Position numbers and translations under genes: made by a program. A stretch of 35,967 bases of DNA from Thomasclavelia sp. (lineage in GTDB: Bacteria; Bacillota_I; Bacilli_A; Erysipelotrichales; Coprobacillaceae), in assembly GCA_028749475.1 (NCBI GenBank), contig JAQVWN010000019.1, positions 1 to 35,967 of the forward strand. Direction: 5' to 3'. Every line of letters starts with the position of its first letter. Position 1 is the first letter of the stretch. Below are positions 1-7,776 of the stretch, piece by piece. The notes beneath the pieces are model-generated. The model was not told the origin of the DNA. It ran no database searches and saw only the letters and a program-made list of their open reading frames with translations.

Positions 1-127
1 ATACATATATCACTTTAACTATGAACGTCCAGCTTATAAACTTAAATATAAAAGCCCCGCCGACTTTACAGTCGAGCAGGGCTTTAGATGTCTTTTTTAA
101 AGTGTCTACTTTTCATTGACATCTGCA
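1..127 (+). mobile_element. Right end of an IS3-family insertion sequence
   Basis: The region holds the 3' end of a transposase reading frame (2-100) and then a terminal repeat at 102-127 that ends in CA. The reverse complement of 102-127 matches 35720-35745 at most positions, including an identical AAAGTAGACAC core, so these are the right and left ends of related elements. The repeat contains TTGACA at 116-121 pointing outward. The rest of the element lies outside the window. The hairpin at about 51-85 (AAAGCCC pairing with GGGCTTT) overlaps the end of the reading frame and may be its terminator. Confidence 0.75.
2..100 (+). CDS. IS3-family transposase OrfB, C-terminal fragment (cut by window edge)
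   Basis: The frame is open from the window edge to TAA at 98-100 and gives 32 residues. It contains NYERPAYKLKYKSPADF, which matches the typical C-terminus of IS3-family OrfB transposases (a YNxxRPxxxLxxxxPxxF pattern after the last catalytic Glu of the DDE integrase core). The catalytic core is not in the window, so it cannot be said whether the copy is intact. The stop codon is followed after one base by the right terminal repeat, the normal arrangement in this family. I recognise it from the C-terminal motif and from the matching terminal repeat, not from an alignment. Confidence 0.7.
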   Translation, partial: YIYHFNYERPAYKLKYKSPADFTVEQGFRCLF

Positions 128-196
128 TATTTTATCATCCTTTTATTTAATCTATTAAAATTATAGATATTTCTTTTCTCACAATAGTTATTTATA

Positions 197-811
197 CTAT
201 GAAACTGTAATATCAAATGTACTACAATTTCCAGCTTTATCATATAAATACAACTTCGAATTTTCAGTAATAGATTCATTAGGAACACCGATTCCTTCTC
301 CTGAATCTATCATTTTTATTTCTTTATCACCCATTTTAACATAAGATTTTTCATAATCTATTCCACTTCCTTTATCAGTTAAAGTAAATGTAAGTAGGTT
401 TGAATCTTTGTTTATGCTATCAAGAGATGGCGTGTCTTTATCAATATTAGTTATTTTGATTTCTTTTTCAAATTTACCATATTTTATAGTATAACTACCA
501 TTCTCTTTGGCAATAAAGTAATATAAATCTTTTTGTAAATTAACATTACATCTTTTTTTATTGTGAACTACAGAAACTTTTTCATCTACTGCTTTTCCGT
601 TAATATCGAATACTACTTGAAGATTTTTGTTCGTATCTTGCTTTTTATACACAATATTTTCAATATAAGAGTTGCTTGAAGAAGCACTATCGTGTTTACT
701 AACAGCAAATATTATCCCTGTTAATAATATAATAACGATTAATACCTTCAAGACATTTGCAATGGTTTTTTTAAAATTCTCATCTTTGATTAAATTTTGA
801 ATTGTCTTCAT
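197..811 (-). CDS. Membrane-anchored protein with the extracellular domain of the locus sigma factor
   Basis: The protein has 204 aa: a short cytoplasmic N-terminus (1-19), one membrane helix (about 20-38) and an outside domain (about 45-204). The outside domain aligns along its length with the C-terminal domain of the ECF sigma factor at 7870-9189. Shared features include TNK(N/D)LQ(V/I)V, the IKNIDK/ITNIDK block, the D-x-x-SG(I/V)D(Y/F) motif and the final YD(Y/K)AGN(Y/C)S(S/T)F. This copy has no sigma regions. It is the last gene of the 1043-aa cohesin/dockerin operon; its ATG lies two bases after the lipoprotein stop codon. The fold looks like two small beta-rich, Ig-like units. Possible roles are a competing receptor, a partner or an inhibitor of the sigma-linked sensor, all inferred. 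The homology to the sigma C-terminus is seen directly. Confidence 0.85.
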   Translation of the reverse strand: MKTIQNLIKDENFKKTIANVLKVLIVIILLTGIIFAVSKHDSASSSNSYIENIVYKKQDTNKNLQVVFDINGKAVDEKVSVVHNKKRCNVNLQKDLYYFIAKENGSYTIKYGKFEKEIKITNIDKDTPSLDSINKDSNLLTFTLTDKGSGIDYEKSYVKMGDKEIKMIDSGEGIGVPNESITENSKLYLYDKAGNCSTFDITVS

Positions 812-813
812 AA

Positions 814-1269
814 TTAATCTTTCTTGAGCTTATAGCCATTGTTTTCAAAGTGTTTTTTTGTAGATTTTAAAGAAACAGTTTTCTTTTTATCGTTAGTTAA
901 ACCAGCAATTAAACCATTCTTTTTTAAAGAACTATAAGTATCACTATTAATTGTATAAGTAGTAGTCTCAACACAAGATTTACTTGTTACCTTACTAGTG
1001 TAATTTACTCCTTTAATCTCTTTATATTGTTTTTTGTTTTCTTTAACAGCATCTTTTGCATCTTTTTCAGTTAAAGTATCACTACCAATTTGAATTTTGG
1101 AATACATTTCTATTTCGCTTACTTCATCATCATCAGAAGTAATAGTAACTTTAAATGATGCAACATTTTTAATATTTTTTGTATAAGTAGTAGTAGTATC
1201 ACTAGAACATCCAGTAATCATAAGCAAAGCCATTATAGCTATAAATGTCTTAAGTAATTTATTAGTCAT
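814..1269 (-). CDS. Small lipoprotein, possibly YehR/DUF1307-like
   Basis: The protein has 151 aa with a classic lipoprotein signal: a charged start, a hydrophobic stretch and lipobox ITGC with Cys21. The mature part is Lys/Thr/Ser-rich. The pattern of a strand-rich N-terminal half, a central acidic/Lys helix and a C-terminal LKSTKKHFENNGYK segment recalls the YehR/DUF1307 lipoprotein family, but this is a weak resemblance made by eye. A GAGGT ribosome binding site lies just upstream of the ATG. It sits between the 50-aa membrane peptide and the sensor-like membrane protein in one tightly spaced operon, so it is probably exported with the cohesin anchor. Its function is unknown. Confidence 0.8.
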   Translation of the reverse strand: MTNKLLKTFIAIMALLMITGCSSDTTTTYTKNIKNVASFKVTITSDDDEVSEIEMYSKIQIGSDTLTEKDAKDAVKENKKQYKEIKGVNYTSKVTSKSCVETTTYTINSDTYSSLKKNGLIAGLTNDKKKTVSLKSTKKHFENNGYKLKKD

Positions 1270-1281
1270 TTTTTTACCTCA

Positions 1282-1434
1282 TTATTCTTTCTTTGATCCT
1301 TTTGAAAAAAACTTATTCATTGTTTGATTGTGCTCGTATCTTTTGGTTTTATTAGCTTTTAAGTATAAGTAACATGATATCACCGTAACAATTAAGATTA
1401 GAAGAGCAATCAAATCGTACCAACATGTAGTCAT
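1282..1434 (-). CDS. 50-aa single-pass membrane peptide, translationally coupled
   Basis: The ATG at 1434-1432 overlaps the TAA stop of the 371-aa cohesin anchor by one base (TAATG), a usual sign of translational coupling. The frame runs to TAA at 1284-1282. The 50-aa product has a short N-terminus (MTTCWYD), one hydrophobic segment at about residues 8-25, and a Lys/Arg-rich tail ending KGSKKE, so it should be a single-pass membrane peptide with a cytoplasmic tail. It fills exactly the gap between the anchor and the lipoprotein gene, whose start lies 12 bases after its stop. I do not recognise a family. A role as a small partner of the anchor or of the lipoprotein is possible but unproven. 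Confidence 0.7.
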   Translation of the reverse strand: MTTCWYDLIALLILIVTVISCYLYLKANKTKRYEHNQTMNKFFSKGSKKE

Positions 1435-2549
1435 TATTCATTCTCCCATTCTTCACTATTTTTTTTGTTTTTATATTTTGTATAACCAATTGTAACCGCA
1501 AGAACTACAGCACTAATCGCAAGTAAAATCCAATGAGTATAACAAATTTGAGGCTCATCAGTTTCTACTTTAACATCGGTCTTTTTATTGCTCTTAAAAC
1601 TAAACACCTTATAATTCTTATCGTTCTTTAAAGCTGATAAATCTTCATCAACTAAAGAAGCTATTTCATCATAAGAGTTAGAGCCAGAAAGACTTTCTTG
1701 ATCATTCAATTTAAAAGAATAAGACTTTGTTTTAACAGCCTCTGCTATTTCATCAAGCTTTTTCTTAGGTATTTCACTTGATACTTCCTCAACAACTTTT
1801 GAATCTAAAGTAATGTTTTTGTCTACTCCTGATCCGTCGGGAATAATTGTCCCAGATGACGGTGGAGTTGTAGTTGTAGGCTTTTTATTAGAAGTAATCT
1901 TCAATGAAGGAAGATTTACTCCTAAAGTACTATTTGTACCATCATAACCAGCATGAATAAATGCGGTCATATTTTCAGGTGGTAGTTTACCATTATAGGC
2001 AATCATGGAAAAATGAGTAAAGCCAAAATTAATTGATGTTCCAGTTGAACTTAGACTTGAATTATTACTAGAACCCAATATTTTAAAGCTTATTGTTGCA
2101 ACAGTACCTCCAGAATTATTCGTTCCATTAGTTAAATCTGCTGCAATACTATCCACCCATATTTTGTTAGAAGCATTGTCATATTTCATGACAGTATTTT
2201 CCCAACCACTACTAGATAAAGTACTTCCGATAGAATTCTTAATAGTTACAAAACTGTCTTGTAACTCAAGTTTGGAAGAATCATAACTAATTACCTCACT
2301 AACACCGCACGCTCCGGTGTTAGCGGGTAAATTAATAGTAAGTTTAATTATGTTTCCACCATAGTAATATGTATTACCATTTTCTGTATAGGGAGACTTT
2401 CCACCACCAACATAGCTTACGCTATGCGTCACAATATTAGTGTCTTTAACGACAGCTTTTTCAAGAGCGCTCGCACACGCTATATTACACACAACCATCA
2501 TCAAAGACAAAAGCAAAGCAACCACTTTTTTTTGTCCTTTTTCGCACAT
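1434..2549 (-). CDS. Cohesin-like surface protein with C-terminal membrane anchor (divergent type)
   Basis: The protein has 371 aa with a Sec signal peptide (about 1-28, hydrophobic core then ACASA). Residues about 41-215 resemble a cohesin module: an opening IIKLTINLP strand, the VISYDSSKLEL strand typical of cohesins, and later the GGTVATISFKIL strand. A Thr/Pro/Ser linker follows, then an Asp/Lys/Ser-rich segment. One membrane helix (about 339-357) and a basic tail (YKNKK) retain it at the membrane; I see no LPxTG sorting motif. The cohesin is clearly different from the pair in the 525- and 1043-aa proteins, so it may bind a different dockerin. The gene lies 32 bases after the 1043-aa gene in the same operon. 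The ribosome binding site AGAAGG is about 12 bases upstream of the ATG. Cohesin assignment is by pattern, not by profile search. Confidence 0.8.
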   Translation of the reverse strand: MCEKGQKKVVALLLSLMMVVCNIACASALEKAVVKDTNIVTHSVSYVGGGKSPYTENGNTYYYGGNIIKLTINLPANTGACGVSEVISYDSSKLELQDSFVTIKNSIGSTLSSSGWENTVMKYDNASNKIWVDSIAADLTNGTNNSGGTVATISFKILGSSNNSSLSSTGTSINFGFTHFSMIAYNGKLPPENMTAFIHAGYDGTNSTLGVNLPSLKITSNKKPTTTTPPSSGTIIPDGSGVDKNITLDSKVVEEVSSEIPKKKLDEIAEAVKTKSYSFKLNDQESLSGSNSYDEIASLVDEDLSALKNDKNYKVFSFKSNKKTDVKVETDEPQICYTHWILLAISAVVLAVTIGYTKYKNKKNSEEWENE

Positions 2550-2581
2550 ATAAATTTGTCCCTTCTACAATGATTATACCA

Positions 2582-5500
2582 TTATACTGGTATTGCTACA
2601 ATCGGTGGAGTTAAAGAAGGGTTAGCTAAATAGTTATTTAAACCAGCTTTATCACCAACATCCACTTTTTCATTACCGTTATAATCACTTAGAATAATTT
2701 GAGTCTTTGTTAAACTAGAATTATGTAAGAAGTAATAATTAAATGTTGCTTTATCAGCAATATCAATTGTATTGTTTTCATTATAATCAAACATATAAAC
2801 ATCACGAGTTAATTGGATAACACTTAATTTAACTGTTCTAGATACATAATCATTTGATCCAGATGTACCATAACTGTAAGTAACACTGTAATCACCTAAT
2901 TGACCATCTTTAATATCAGCAAAACTACTTGAAGATAAATTAACTGTTGGAGTATATGTTGTTCCATCTACTTTTACTACTTTAACTTCGTTGTATGGAA
3001 TTAAATCAGATTTACTATTTAACTTCTTAGCATCATCATTTGAAATTGAACCATCAACAGCAGATAAAGCATATTGTCCGTCCTTTGAAATAACTGCATC
3101 ATCATCAATGACAGTTAAGTTAACACTCTTTTCGACAGCTGAAGTACCGCTACCATATGTATACATAATTGTATAGTTTCCTTCAGTTCCCTTTTTAATT
3201 AATAACCAATCACCATCAGTAATTGTAACTGTTGGATCAGGATGAGTTCCATCAGCAACTGTAACAACTGCACTATTATATGGAGCTACTCCATTTTTAG
3301 CAGCTAATGCTTTTGCTTGAGAAACTGTGATAAAACCATCTTTTGCATAAATACTTGCAGTTTTATCAGGTGAAATAATTGAACCATCTTTAACAACTGT
3401 AATGCTTACTGTCTTAGATAGAGTTCCATGAGCAGTTGTATAAGAATAAGTTACTGAATAAGTTCCTTCAACTCCATCTTTAACATCTACCCAATCAGCA
3501 GTAGAAATAGTTACATTTGGTTTTGGAGAAGTTCCATCATTTAATGTTACGCTTGCATCGTTGTAAGCAATTAAATCTGTTTTAGTGTTTAATGCTTTGG
3601 CTTCTGTTTGTGTTAATAAACCATTTTCAGCGTATAAACTTCCATCTTCATTTACTGCAGAACCATCTTTATAAACGTTAAGTTTTACAGTTGTAGTTCC
3701 AAGTAAACTTCCACTACCATATGAATAAGTAATATTGTATGATCCAACAATACCTGCTTTAATTGAAGTCCAATCAGCTGCAGTAATGTTAGCAGCAGGA
3801 TGTGTACCATCGACAGCTGTTACAACAACATTATTAATTGTTAATAAGTCTTCTTGACTAGTTAATGCTTTTGCTTGTGTTTGAGAAATACTTGCATTTT
3901 CAGCAGTTACTTCATTAACAGGGTCTTTTACTACAGACATTGTTACTGTTTTAGTAACAGCATCTTTACCAGTACCATAACTGAATGTTACAGAATAACT
4001 ACCTACAGTACCTGCTTGAATACTACTCCAATTAGAGTTAGAAACTGTAACTGTTGGAGTATATTTAGTTCCTGTTCCGACTTCAGTTACTTCTGCTTTA
4101 GCTAAATTAATTAATTCAGATTTAGCGCTTAAAGCTTTTGCTTCAGATGCAGTAAGTTCAATGTTTGAAGCACCTAATGCATATTTACCACTTTCAGAAA
4201 TTACATCATCATCACCAACAACAGTGATAGAAACTTGTTTTTCTGTTTCATTTGTACCAGATCCGTATGAATAGTAAACTGAATAGTTACCTTTTTCACC
4301 AGATTTTATTTCAGCCCAAGAGTTACTTGAAACTGAAGTAGTTGGAGTAGTAGTACCTCCGCTTGCTAAATAAACAACTGCCCCATTATATGAGATAAGA
4401 TCATTTTTAGCACTTAGTGATTTAGCTTCACTTTGTTTAATAAATCCATCTTTTGCATATAATGCAAAGTCTTTATTTGGTGAAATAATTGAACCATCAG
4501 GAACAACTGCAAGGTTTACAGTTTTACTAACTGATCCTTTTCCTGTTCCATAAGAATATGTTACTGCATAGTCACCAACTGTACCTGCTTGTACTGAACT
4601 AAATTGATTACAACTTACATTTGGAGTTGCAGTAGTTCCATCATTTACTTGAACAGATGCTCCATTAAGAGCTATTAGTTGACTTGTTGAACCTAAAGCT
4701 TTTGCTTCAGATGAAGTTATAATTCCATCTTTAGCAGTTAAAGCATTAACTCCATCATCAGAAATAACTGTATCATCAGTAACAACTGTTAACGAAACTG
4801 CTTTTGAATCAGATAAACCACCATAATTATAAGAGTAAGTTACATTATATGTTCCTAATACTCCATTTTTAATATTTGTTAAACTACTTGTATTAGCATT
4901 AACATTGATTGCTGTACCATCACTTACAGAAGCCGCAACTTTATTGTAAGGAGCTAAGTCAGAAGCAGTGTTAATTGCTTTCGCTTGTGTTTGAGTAATA
5001 AATCCATTTGAAGCATTAAAAGTAATACTTGGATTTTTAGCAGTAATAGTTACTGGATCACAAGTTGTTTTATAAGTACCAGCAGAATCACTTGGATCAT
5101 AATTTGGTGTCATGAAGTTGAATTCTGCATCGGCAACTTGCCAGCTTGGGAAAGAAAATGTAATTCCAGTCCCAGCATCAGTTGTTACACCAGCTTTAAC
5201 TTGGAAATAGATACGTGCAATAGCAGTACTAGAGTCAGTATGAGTATCTGGTGTATTATAAACTACATCATTAATATAATGAATAACCGCTTCAGTAGAA
5301 CTAGTTGTATCACCAGCTACATAAGCAGACCATCCTTCATTATCATAATAGCTATCTTGGCTTTGTCCAATTTGAGCATAAGATGATAATAAAGTTAATT
5401 GAGATGGATTGTAAACTATATCATCAGCAATAGCTACAGATTTATTGTTGACAGGAAGTTTTATTGTTAAACAAATAATGCTTCCATCTTGATAATATGT

Positions 5501-5713
5501 TTTCCCACCTTCAGTATATGAAGCTGTGCTTGATCCAAAGCCTGTTCCATCGTACCAACTCACTGTATGTTCAGGATAGAAAGTTCCATATTGTGTTAAA
5601 CCACCACCAATGGCGTTTACAGAACTCATTCCTGCAGGAATCATACATGAGAGAGCTAAAAGGAAAGCTGTGCATATACTAACTAATTTAATAATTATTT
5701 TCTTTACTTTCAT
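2582..5713 (-). CDS. Cohesin - eight repeats - dockerin scaffold/adaptor protein
   Basis: I choose the ATG at 5713, not the in-frame ATG at 5728, because GGAGGA (5721-5726) lies 7 bases upstream of it; the product is 1043 aa. After a signal peptide (about residues 1-35) comes a cohesin-like module (to about residue 227), nearly the same sequence as in the 525-aa anchor. Eight tandem modules of about 92 aa follow, each with an (S/T)EAKAL or similar motif, a DGT-like turn, an (I/V)K.G..G.Y.VTYSYG strand pair and a (D/E)..VIS linker. The last 76 residues are a dockerin with two calcium-loop-like segments, DYNENNTIDIAD and DYNGNEKVDVGD; position 6 of each loop is Asn or Glu rather than Gly. No catalytic domain is visible. 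With both cohesin and dockerin it could bridge other parts or chain head to tail. It heads the operon that continues to position 197. Confidence 0.88.
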   Translation of the reverse strand: MKVKKIIIKLVSICTAFLLALSCMIPAGMSSVNAIGGGLTQYGTFYPEHTVSWYDGTGFGSSTASYTEGGKTYYQDGSIICLTIKLPVNNKSVAIADDIVYNPSQLTLLSSYAQIGQSQDSYYDNEGWSAYVAGDTTSSTEAVIHYINDVVYNTPDTHTDSSTAIARIYFQVKAGVTTDAGTGITFSFPSWQVADAEFNFMTPNYDPSDSAGTYKTTCDPVTITAKNPSITFNASNGFITQTQAKAINTASDLAPYNKVAASVSDGTAINVNANTSSLTNIKNGVLGTYNVTYSYNYGGLSDSKAVSLTVVTDDTVISDDGVNALTAKDGIITSSEAKALGSTSQLIALNGASVQVNDGTTATPNVSCNQFSSVQAGTVGDYAVTYSYGTGKGSVSKTVNLAVVPDGSIISPNKDFALYAKDGFIKQSEAKSLSAKNDLISYNGAVVYLASGGTTTPTTSVSSNSWAEIKSGEKGNYSVYYSYGSGTNETEKQVSITVVGDDDVISESGKYALGASNIELTASEAKALSAKSELINLAKAEVTEVGTGTKYTPTVTVSNSNWSSIQAGTVGSYSVTFSYGTGKDAVTKTVTMSVVKDPVNEVTAENASISQTQAKALTSQEDLLTINNVVVTAVDGTHPAANITAADWTSIKAGIVGSYNITYSYGSGSLLGTTTVKLNVYKDGSAVNEDGSLYAENGLLTQTEAKALNTKTDLIAYNDASVTLNDGTSPKPNVTISTADWVDVKDGVEGTYSVTYSYTTAHGTLSKTVSITVVKDGSIISPDKTASIYAKDGFITVSQAKALAAKNGVAPYNSAVVTVADGTHPDPTVTITDGDWLLIKKGTEGNYTIMYTYGSGTSAVEKSVNLTVIDDDAVISKDGQYALSAVDGSISNDDAKKLNSKSDLIPYNEVKVVKVDGTTYTPTVNLSSSSFADIKDGQLGDYSVTYSYGTSGSNDYVSRTVKLSVIQLTRDVYMFDYNENNTIDIADKATFNYYFLHNSSLTKTQIILSDYNGNEKVDVGDKAGLNNYLANPSLTPPIVAIPV
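2585..2812 (-). other. Dockerin-encoding segment of the 1043-aa protein
   Basis: The segment encodes 76 residues with a duplicated loop-helix unit. Loop one is DYNENNTIDIAD followed by a helix with FNYYFL; loop two is DYNGNEKVDVGD followed by LNNYL. Calcium-ligand positions 1, 3, 5, 9 and 12 are D/N/N/D/D in both loops, which fits type I-like dockerins. The C-terminus ends in a short hydrophobic IVAIPV tail that is also found, as IVKIPN, in the lectin-like protein. Confidence 0.85.
2813..5029 (-). repeat. Eight tandem protein modules of about 92 aa
   Basis: The DNA encodes eight in-frame copies of one module. Copies share the EAKAL-type motif, a central D(G)T...P.V segment and a C-terminal VTYSYG...KTV.L.V. 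strand pair, but differ in detail, so they are old or diversifying rather than freshly copied. The C-terminal half resembles Ig-like adhesin modules such as DUF5011; the N-terminal EAKAL segment is not one I can name. Confidence 0.9.
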
Positions 5714-6101
5714 TTTTTCGTCCTCCATTTATTAAATTCACAACAAATATATCGGCTCCGTGATTGATTTTTCATTTTAAGAATAAGAATATTTAGCTAA
5801 GGGCATTGAATTACTTTTGTTATATAGATAAAACTTTTGCAATGTTGACTAAGTTTAAAAACATCTGGTTTTTAGATGATTATATTGATAATACACAGAG
5901 CCGATAAATTCTCTTAATATTACTTAGTTTTCTAGCAAACTACTAACTACATATCATTTTGTTTATATAAAATGAGTAGTGTATGGAGTATTTTTATAGA
6001 AGTAGTTTTTCTATATACTTTAAATAATTGCCCAGTAATAGGGATTTATATAAATATTTAATGTTTCATTAAATATGTTTTCACTAAATATTAAGCACCA
6101 A
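5714..6101. other. Gene-free leader and promoter region of the 1043-aa operon
   Basis: I found no coding frame with a ribosome binding site here. On the minus strand there is a possible -10 (TAATAT, complement near 5915-5920) with only a weak -35. Transcription from there would start close to 5908, giving a leader of about 190 bases that begins with one arm of the inverted repeat 5751-5762/5894-5905. No ECF-type GGAAC motif was found in this gap, unlike the two other major genes of the locus. Confidence 0.45.
5751..5905 (-). promoter_or_regulatory. Candidate structured leader RNA (or MITE-like insert) bounded by a 12-base inverted repeat
   Basis: The arms ATCGGCTCCGTG (5751-5762) and CACAGAGCCGAT (5894-5905) are inverted repeats matching at 11 of 12 positions, with 131 bases between. 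In the minus-strand transcript they would close one long stem. Inside are smaller possible hairpins, such as CATCT pairing with AGATG near 5863-5879. The stem ends about 38 bases before the start codon. I do not recognise a known riboswitch core. The arms could also be terminal repeats of a tiny non-autonomous element; no clear target-site duplication was seen. Confidence 0.45.
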
Positions 6102-6138
6102 ATTACCAAAACAGGTAGAGTCTACCCATTTTGGCAAT
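6102..6138 (-). terminator. Strong hairpin just after the 525-aa gene
   Basis: ATTACCAAAA (6102-6111) pairs with TTTTGGCAAT (6129-6138), with one G-T pair, and inside it GGTAGA (6114-6119) pairs with TCTACC (6121-6126). The hairpin starts 7 bases after the stop codon. A classic U-tract is missing on the minus strand, so it may stop transcription weakly or protect the 3' end of the mRNA. Confidence 0.55.
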
Positions 6139-6145
6139 TAATTGA

Positions 6146-7723
6146 CTATTCTTTATTTAAAAATCTATAACTTCTAATTCCAATGTAAGCTGTTGAGATA
6201 AGCATTAACATCATGAATACGAATGTTTCTGGACTATAATCACCAGTTTTTACATTACCAGTATTACTTGAAGAAGTTCCTGATTCATTAGTTGTGCTAC
6301 CACTATTGGTATTAGCACCACCATTAGAACCATTATTAGTATTTCCACCAGTAGATCCATTTGGATTACCAACAATTACTTTTGTAGTTGCAGTAGTAGA
6401 AGGAGTAGCTGCTAATTCTTCCCAAGCTTCTTTATCAGAACCATTGTATGGAGTGATTGAACGATTACCATCAGAATCATAAGAAATGATTGGAGCAACT
6501 AAGTCCCATGTAACATCAAATTCTTGATCATCTTTTAATGTTCCGTCACTATTTACAGCATATCCACTTGCAGTTCCACCAGTAGATACATATTTAGTAT
6601 TTACTTTAGTACCATCATTACATGATAGAACTACATCGAATTCACCATCAGAATCCTTTAAAGCTTCTTTTAAATCATCTTCTGTAGATCCGTTAGGTAA
6701 CTTAATGTCTTTACCATCAACGCTTACAGAATCAATTGTATAAGTTCTCTTTGTTACTGTAAGAGTAAATTCTTTTGTAGATGTTTGACCATAGTTATCA
6801 GTTACTGAATATGTATAAGTATATGTACCAGCTTTAGGAACATGTTTAGTAAATACATTATCGCCACCAGTAATTGTTACGTCAGAAGCATCAACTTTAC
6901 CACCTTCACTATCAACTACAGATTTAATAACATCTTGAGGGTTAAATACATCACCTTCATAGATTGTTTGATTATCAGTAGTTAAAGTAATAGTAGGGAA
7001 AGTTTCAGCTTTTGCTACCTTTTTAGCAACAAAAGTTACATCTGGACAAGTAGTTTTATAAGTACCACCAGAGTCTGAAGCATCATAGTTTGGTGTCATG
7101 AAGTTAAATTCTGCATCAGCTACTTGCCAACTAGGGAAACTAAATTTAATAGCTGTTCCAGCTTCAGTAGAAACACCAGATTTTACTTTAAAATATATTC
7201 TAGCTATAGCTTGAGATGCATCTGTATGTGTATCAGGAGTGTTATAAACTACATCGTTAATGTAATGAATAACAGCTTCAGTAGAACTAGTTGTTTCACC
7301 AGCTACATAAGCAGACCATCCTTCAGTATTGTAATAACTATCTTGTGTAGACCCAATTTGGGCATAAGAAGATAATAATTCTAATTGAGATGGATTGTAA
7401 ACAATGTCATCTGCAAGAGCAACACATTTATTATTAACTGGTAGCTTGATTGTTAAGCAAACAATACTTCCATCTTGATAATAAGTTGTTCCTCCTTCAT
7501 CATAAGTTTCAACAGATGTACCGAAGCCAGCAGCACCATTTGCCCAACTTACTGTGTGCTCAGGGTAAAATGTCCCATATTGAGACAATGCACCACCAAT
7601 AGCCTTAGTATCTGTTTTACTTGATACATTTAATCCTGTTAAAGCTAAACAAGAAAATGCAAGCATTGCAGCTAAACCTATTGAGCCGAGTCTTTTAAAA
7701 TTCTTTTTGATAAGTTTCTTCAT
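6146..7723 (-). CDS. Cohesin-bearing surface anchor protein with Ig-like domain
   Basis: The protein has 525 aa. A signal peptide (about 1-40) leads to a cohesin-like module (about 41-235), which matches the module of the 1043-aa protein at most positions by eye. Examples of identical stretches are SSYAQIG, EGWSAYVAG and PSWQVADAEFNFMTPNYD. An Ig-like domain of DUF5011 type follows (about 243-325), then a domain I do not recognise, a Ser/Asn/Gly/Thr linker (about 445-489) and a C-terminal helix (about 499-517) with tail YRFLNKE. The segment NVKTGD before the helix looks like a sorting signal without the usual LP; no sortase is in the window, so membrane retention is equally possible. AAAGGAG lies upstream of the ATG, and an ECF-type promoter motif lies at 7777-7804. 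It is probably a single-gene unit that displays a docking site at the surface. Confidence 0.88.
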   Translation of the reverse strand: MKKLIKKNFKRLGSIGLAAMLAFSCLALTGLNVSSKTDTKAIGGALSQYGTFYPEHTVSWANGAAGFGTSVETYDEGGTTYYQDGSIVCLTIKLPVNNKCVALADDIVYNPSQLELLSSYAQIGSTQDSYYNTEGWSAYVAGETTSSTEAVIHYINDVVYNTPDTHTDASQAIARIYFKVKSGVSTEAGTAIKFSFPSWQVADAEFNFMTPNYDASDSGGTYKTTCPDVTFVAKKVAKAETFPTITLTTDNQTIYEGDVFNPQDVIKSVVDSEGGKVDASDVTITGGDNVFTKHVPKAGTYTYTYSVTDNYGQTSTKEFTLTVTKRTYTIDSVSVDGKDIKLPNGSTEDDLKEALKDSDGEFDVVLSCNDGTKVNTKYVSTGGTASGYAVNSDGTLKDDQEFDVTWDLVAPIISYDSDGNRSITPYNGSDKEAWEELAATPSTTATTKVIVGNPNGSTGGNTNNGSNGGANTNSGSTTNESGTSSSNTGNVKTGDYSPETFVFMMLMLISTAYIGIRSYRFLNKE

Positions 7724-7776
7724 AAACTCATTCTCCTTTCAATTAAATCACCTATAAACACTTTCGCGTTCAATAT

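Noticed and set aside
116-144. Hybrid promoter from the IS outward TTGACA reading into the surface locus
   Set aside because: No -10-like sequence at 16-18 bases, and it would read antisense to the 204-aa gene.
2991-5682. Plus-strand frames inside the 1043-aa gene
   Set aside because: They are mirror frames of Thr/Ser/Val-rich repeats, have no ribosome binding sites and do not resemble proteins.
5713-5728. Start of the 1043-aa protein at the upstream ATG (5728)
   Set aside because: That ATG is part of the sequence just upstream of GGAGGA, which is ideally placed for the second ATG at 5713.
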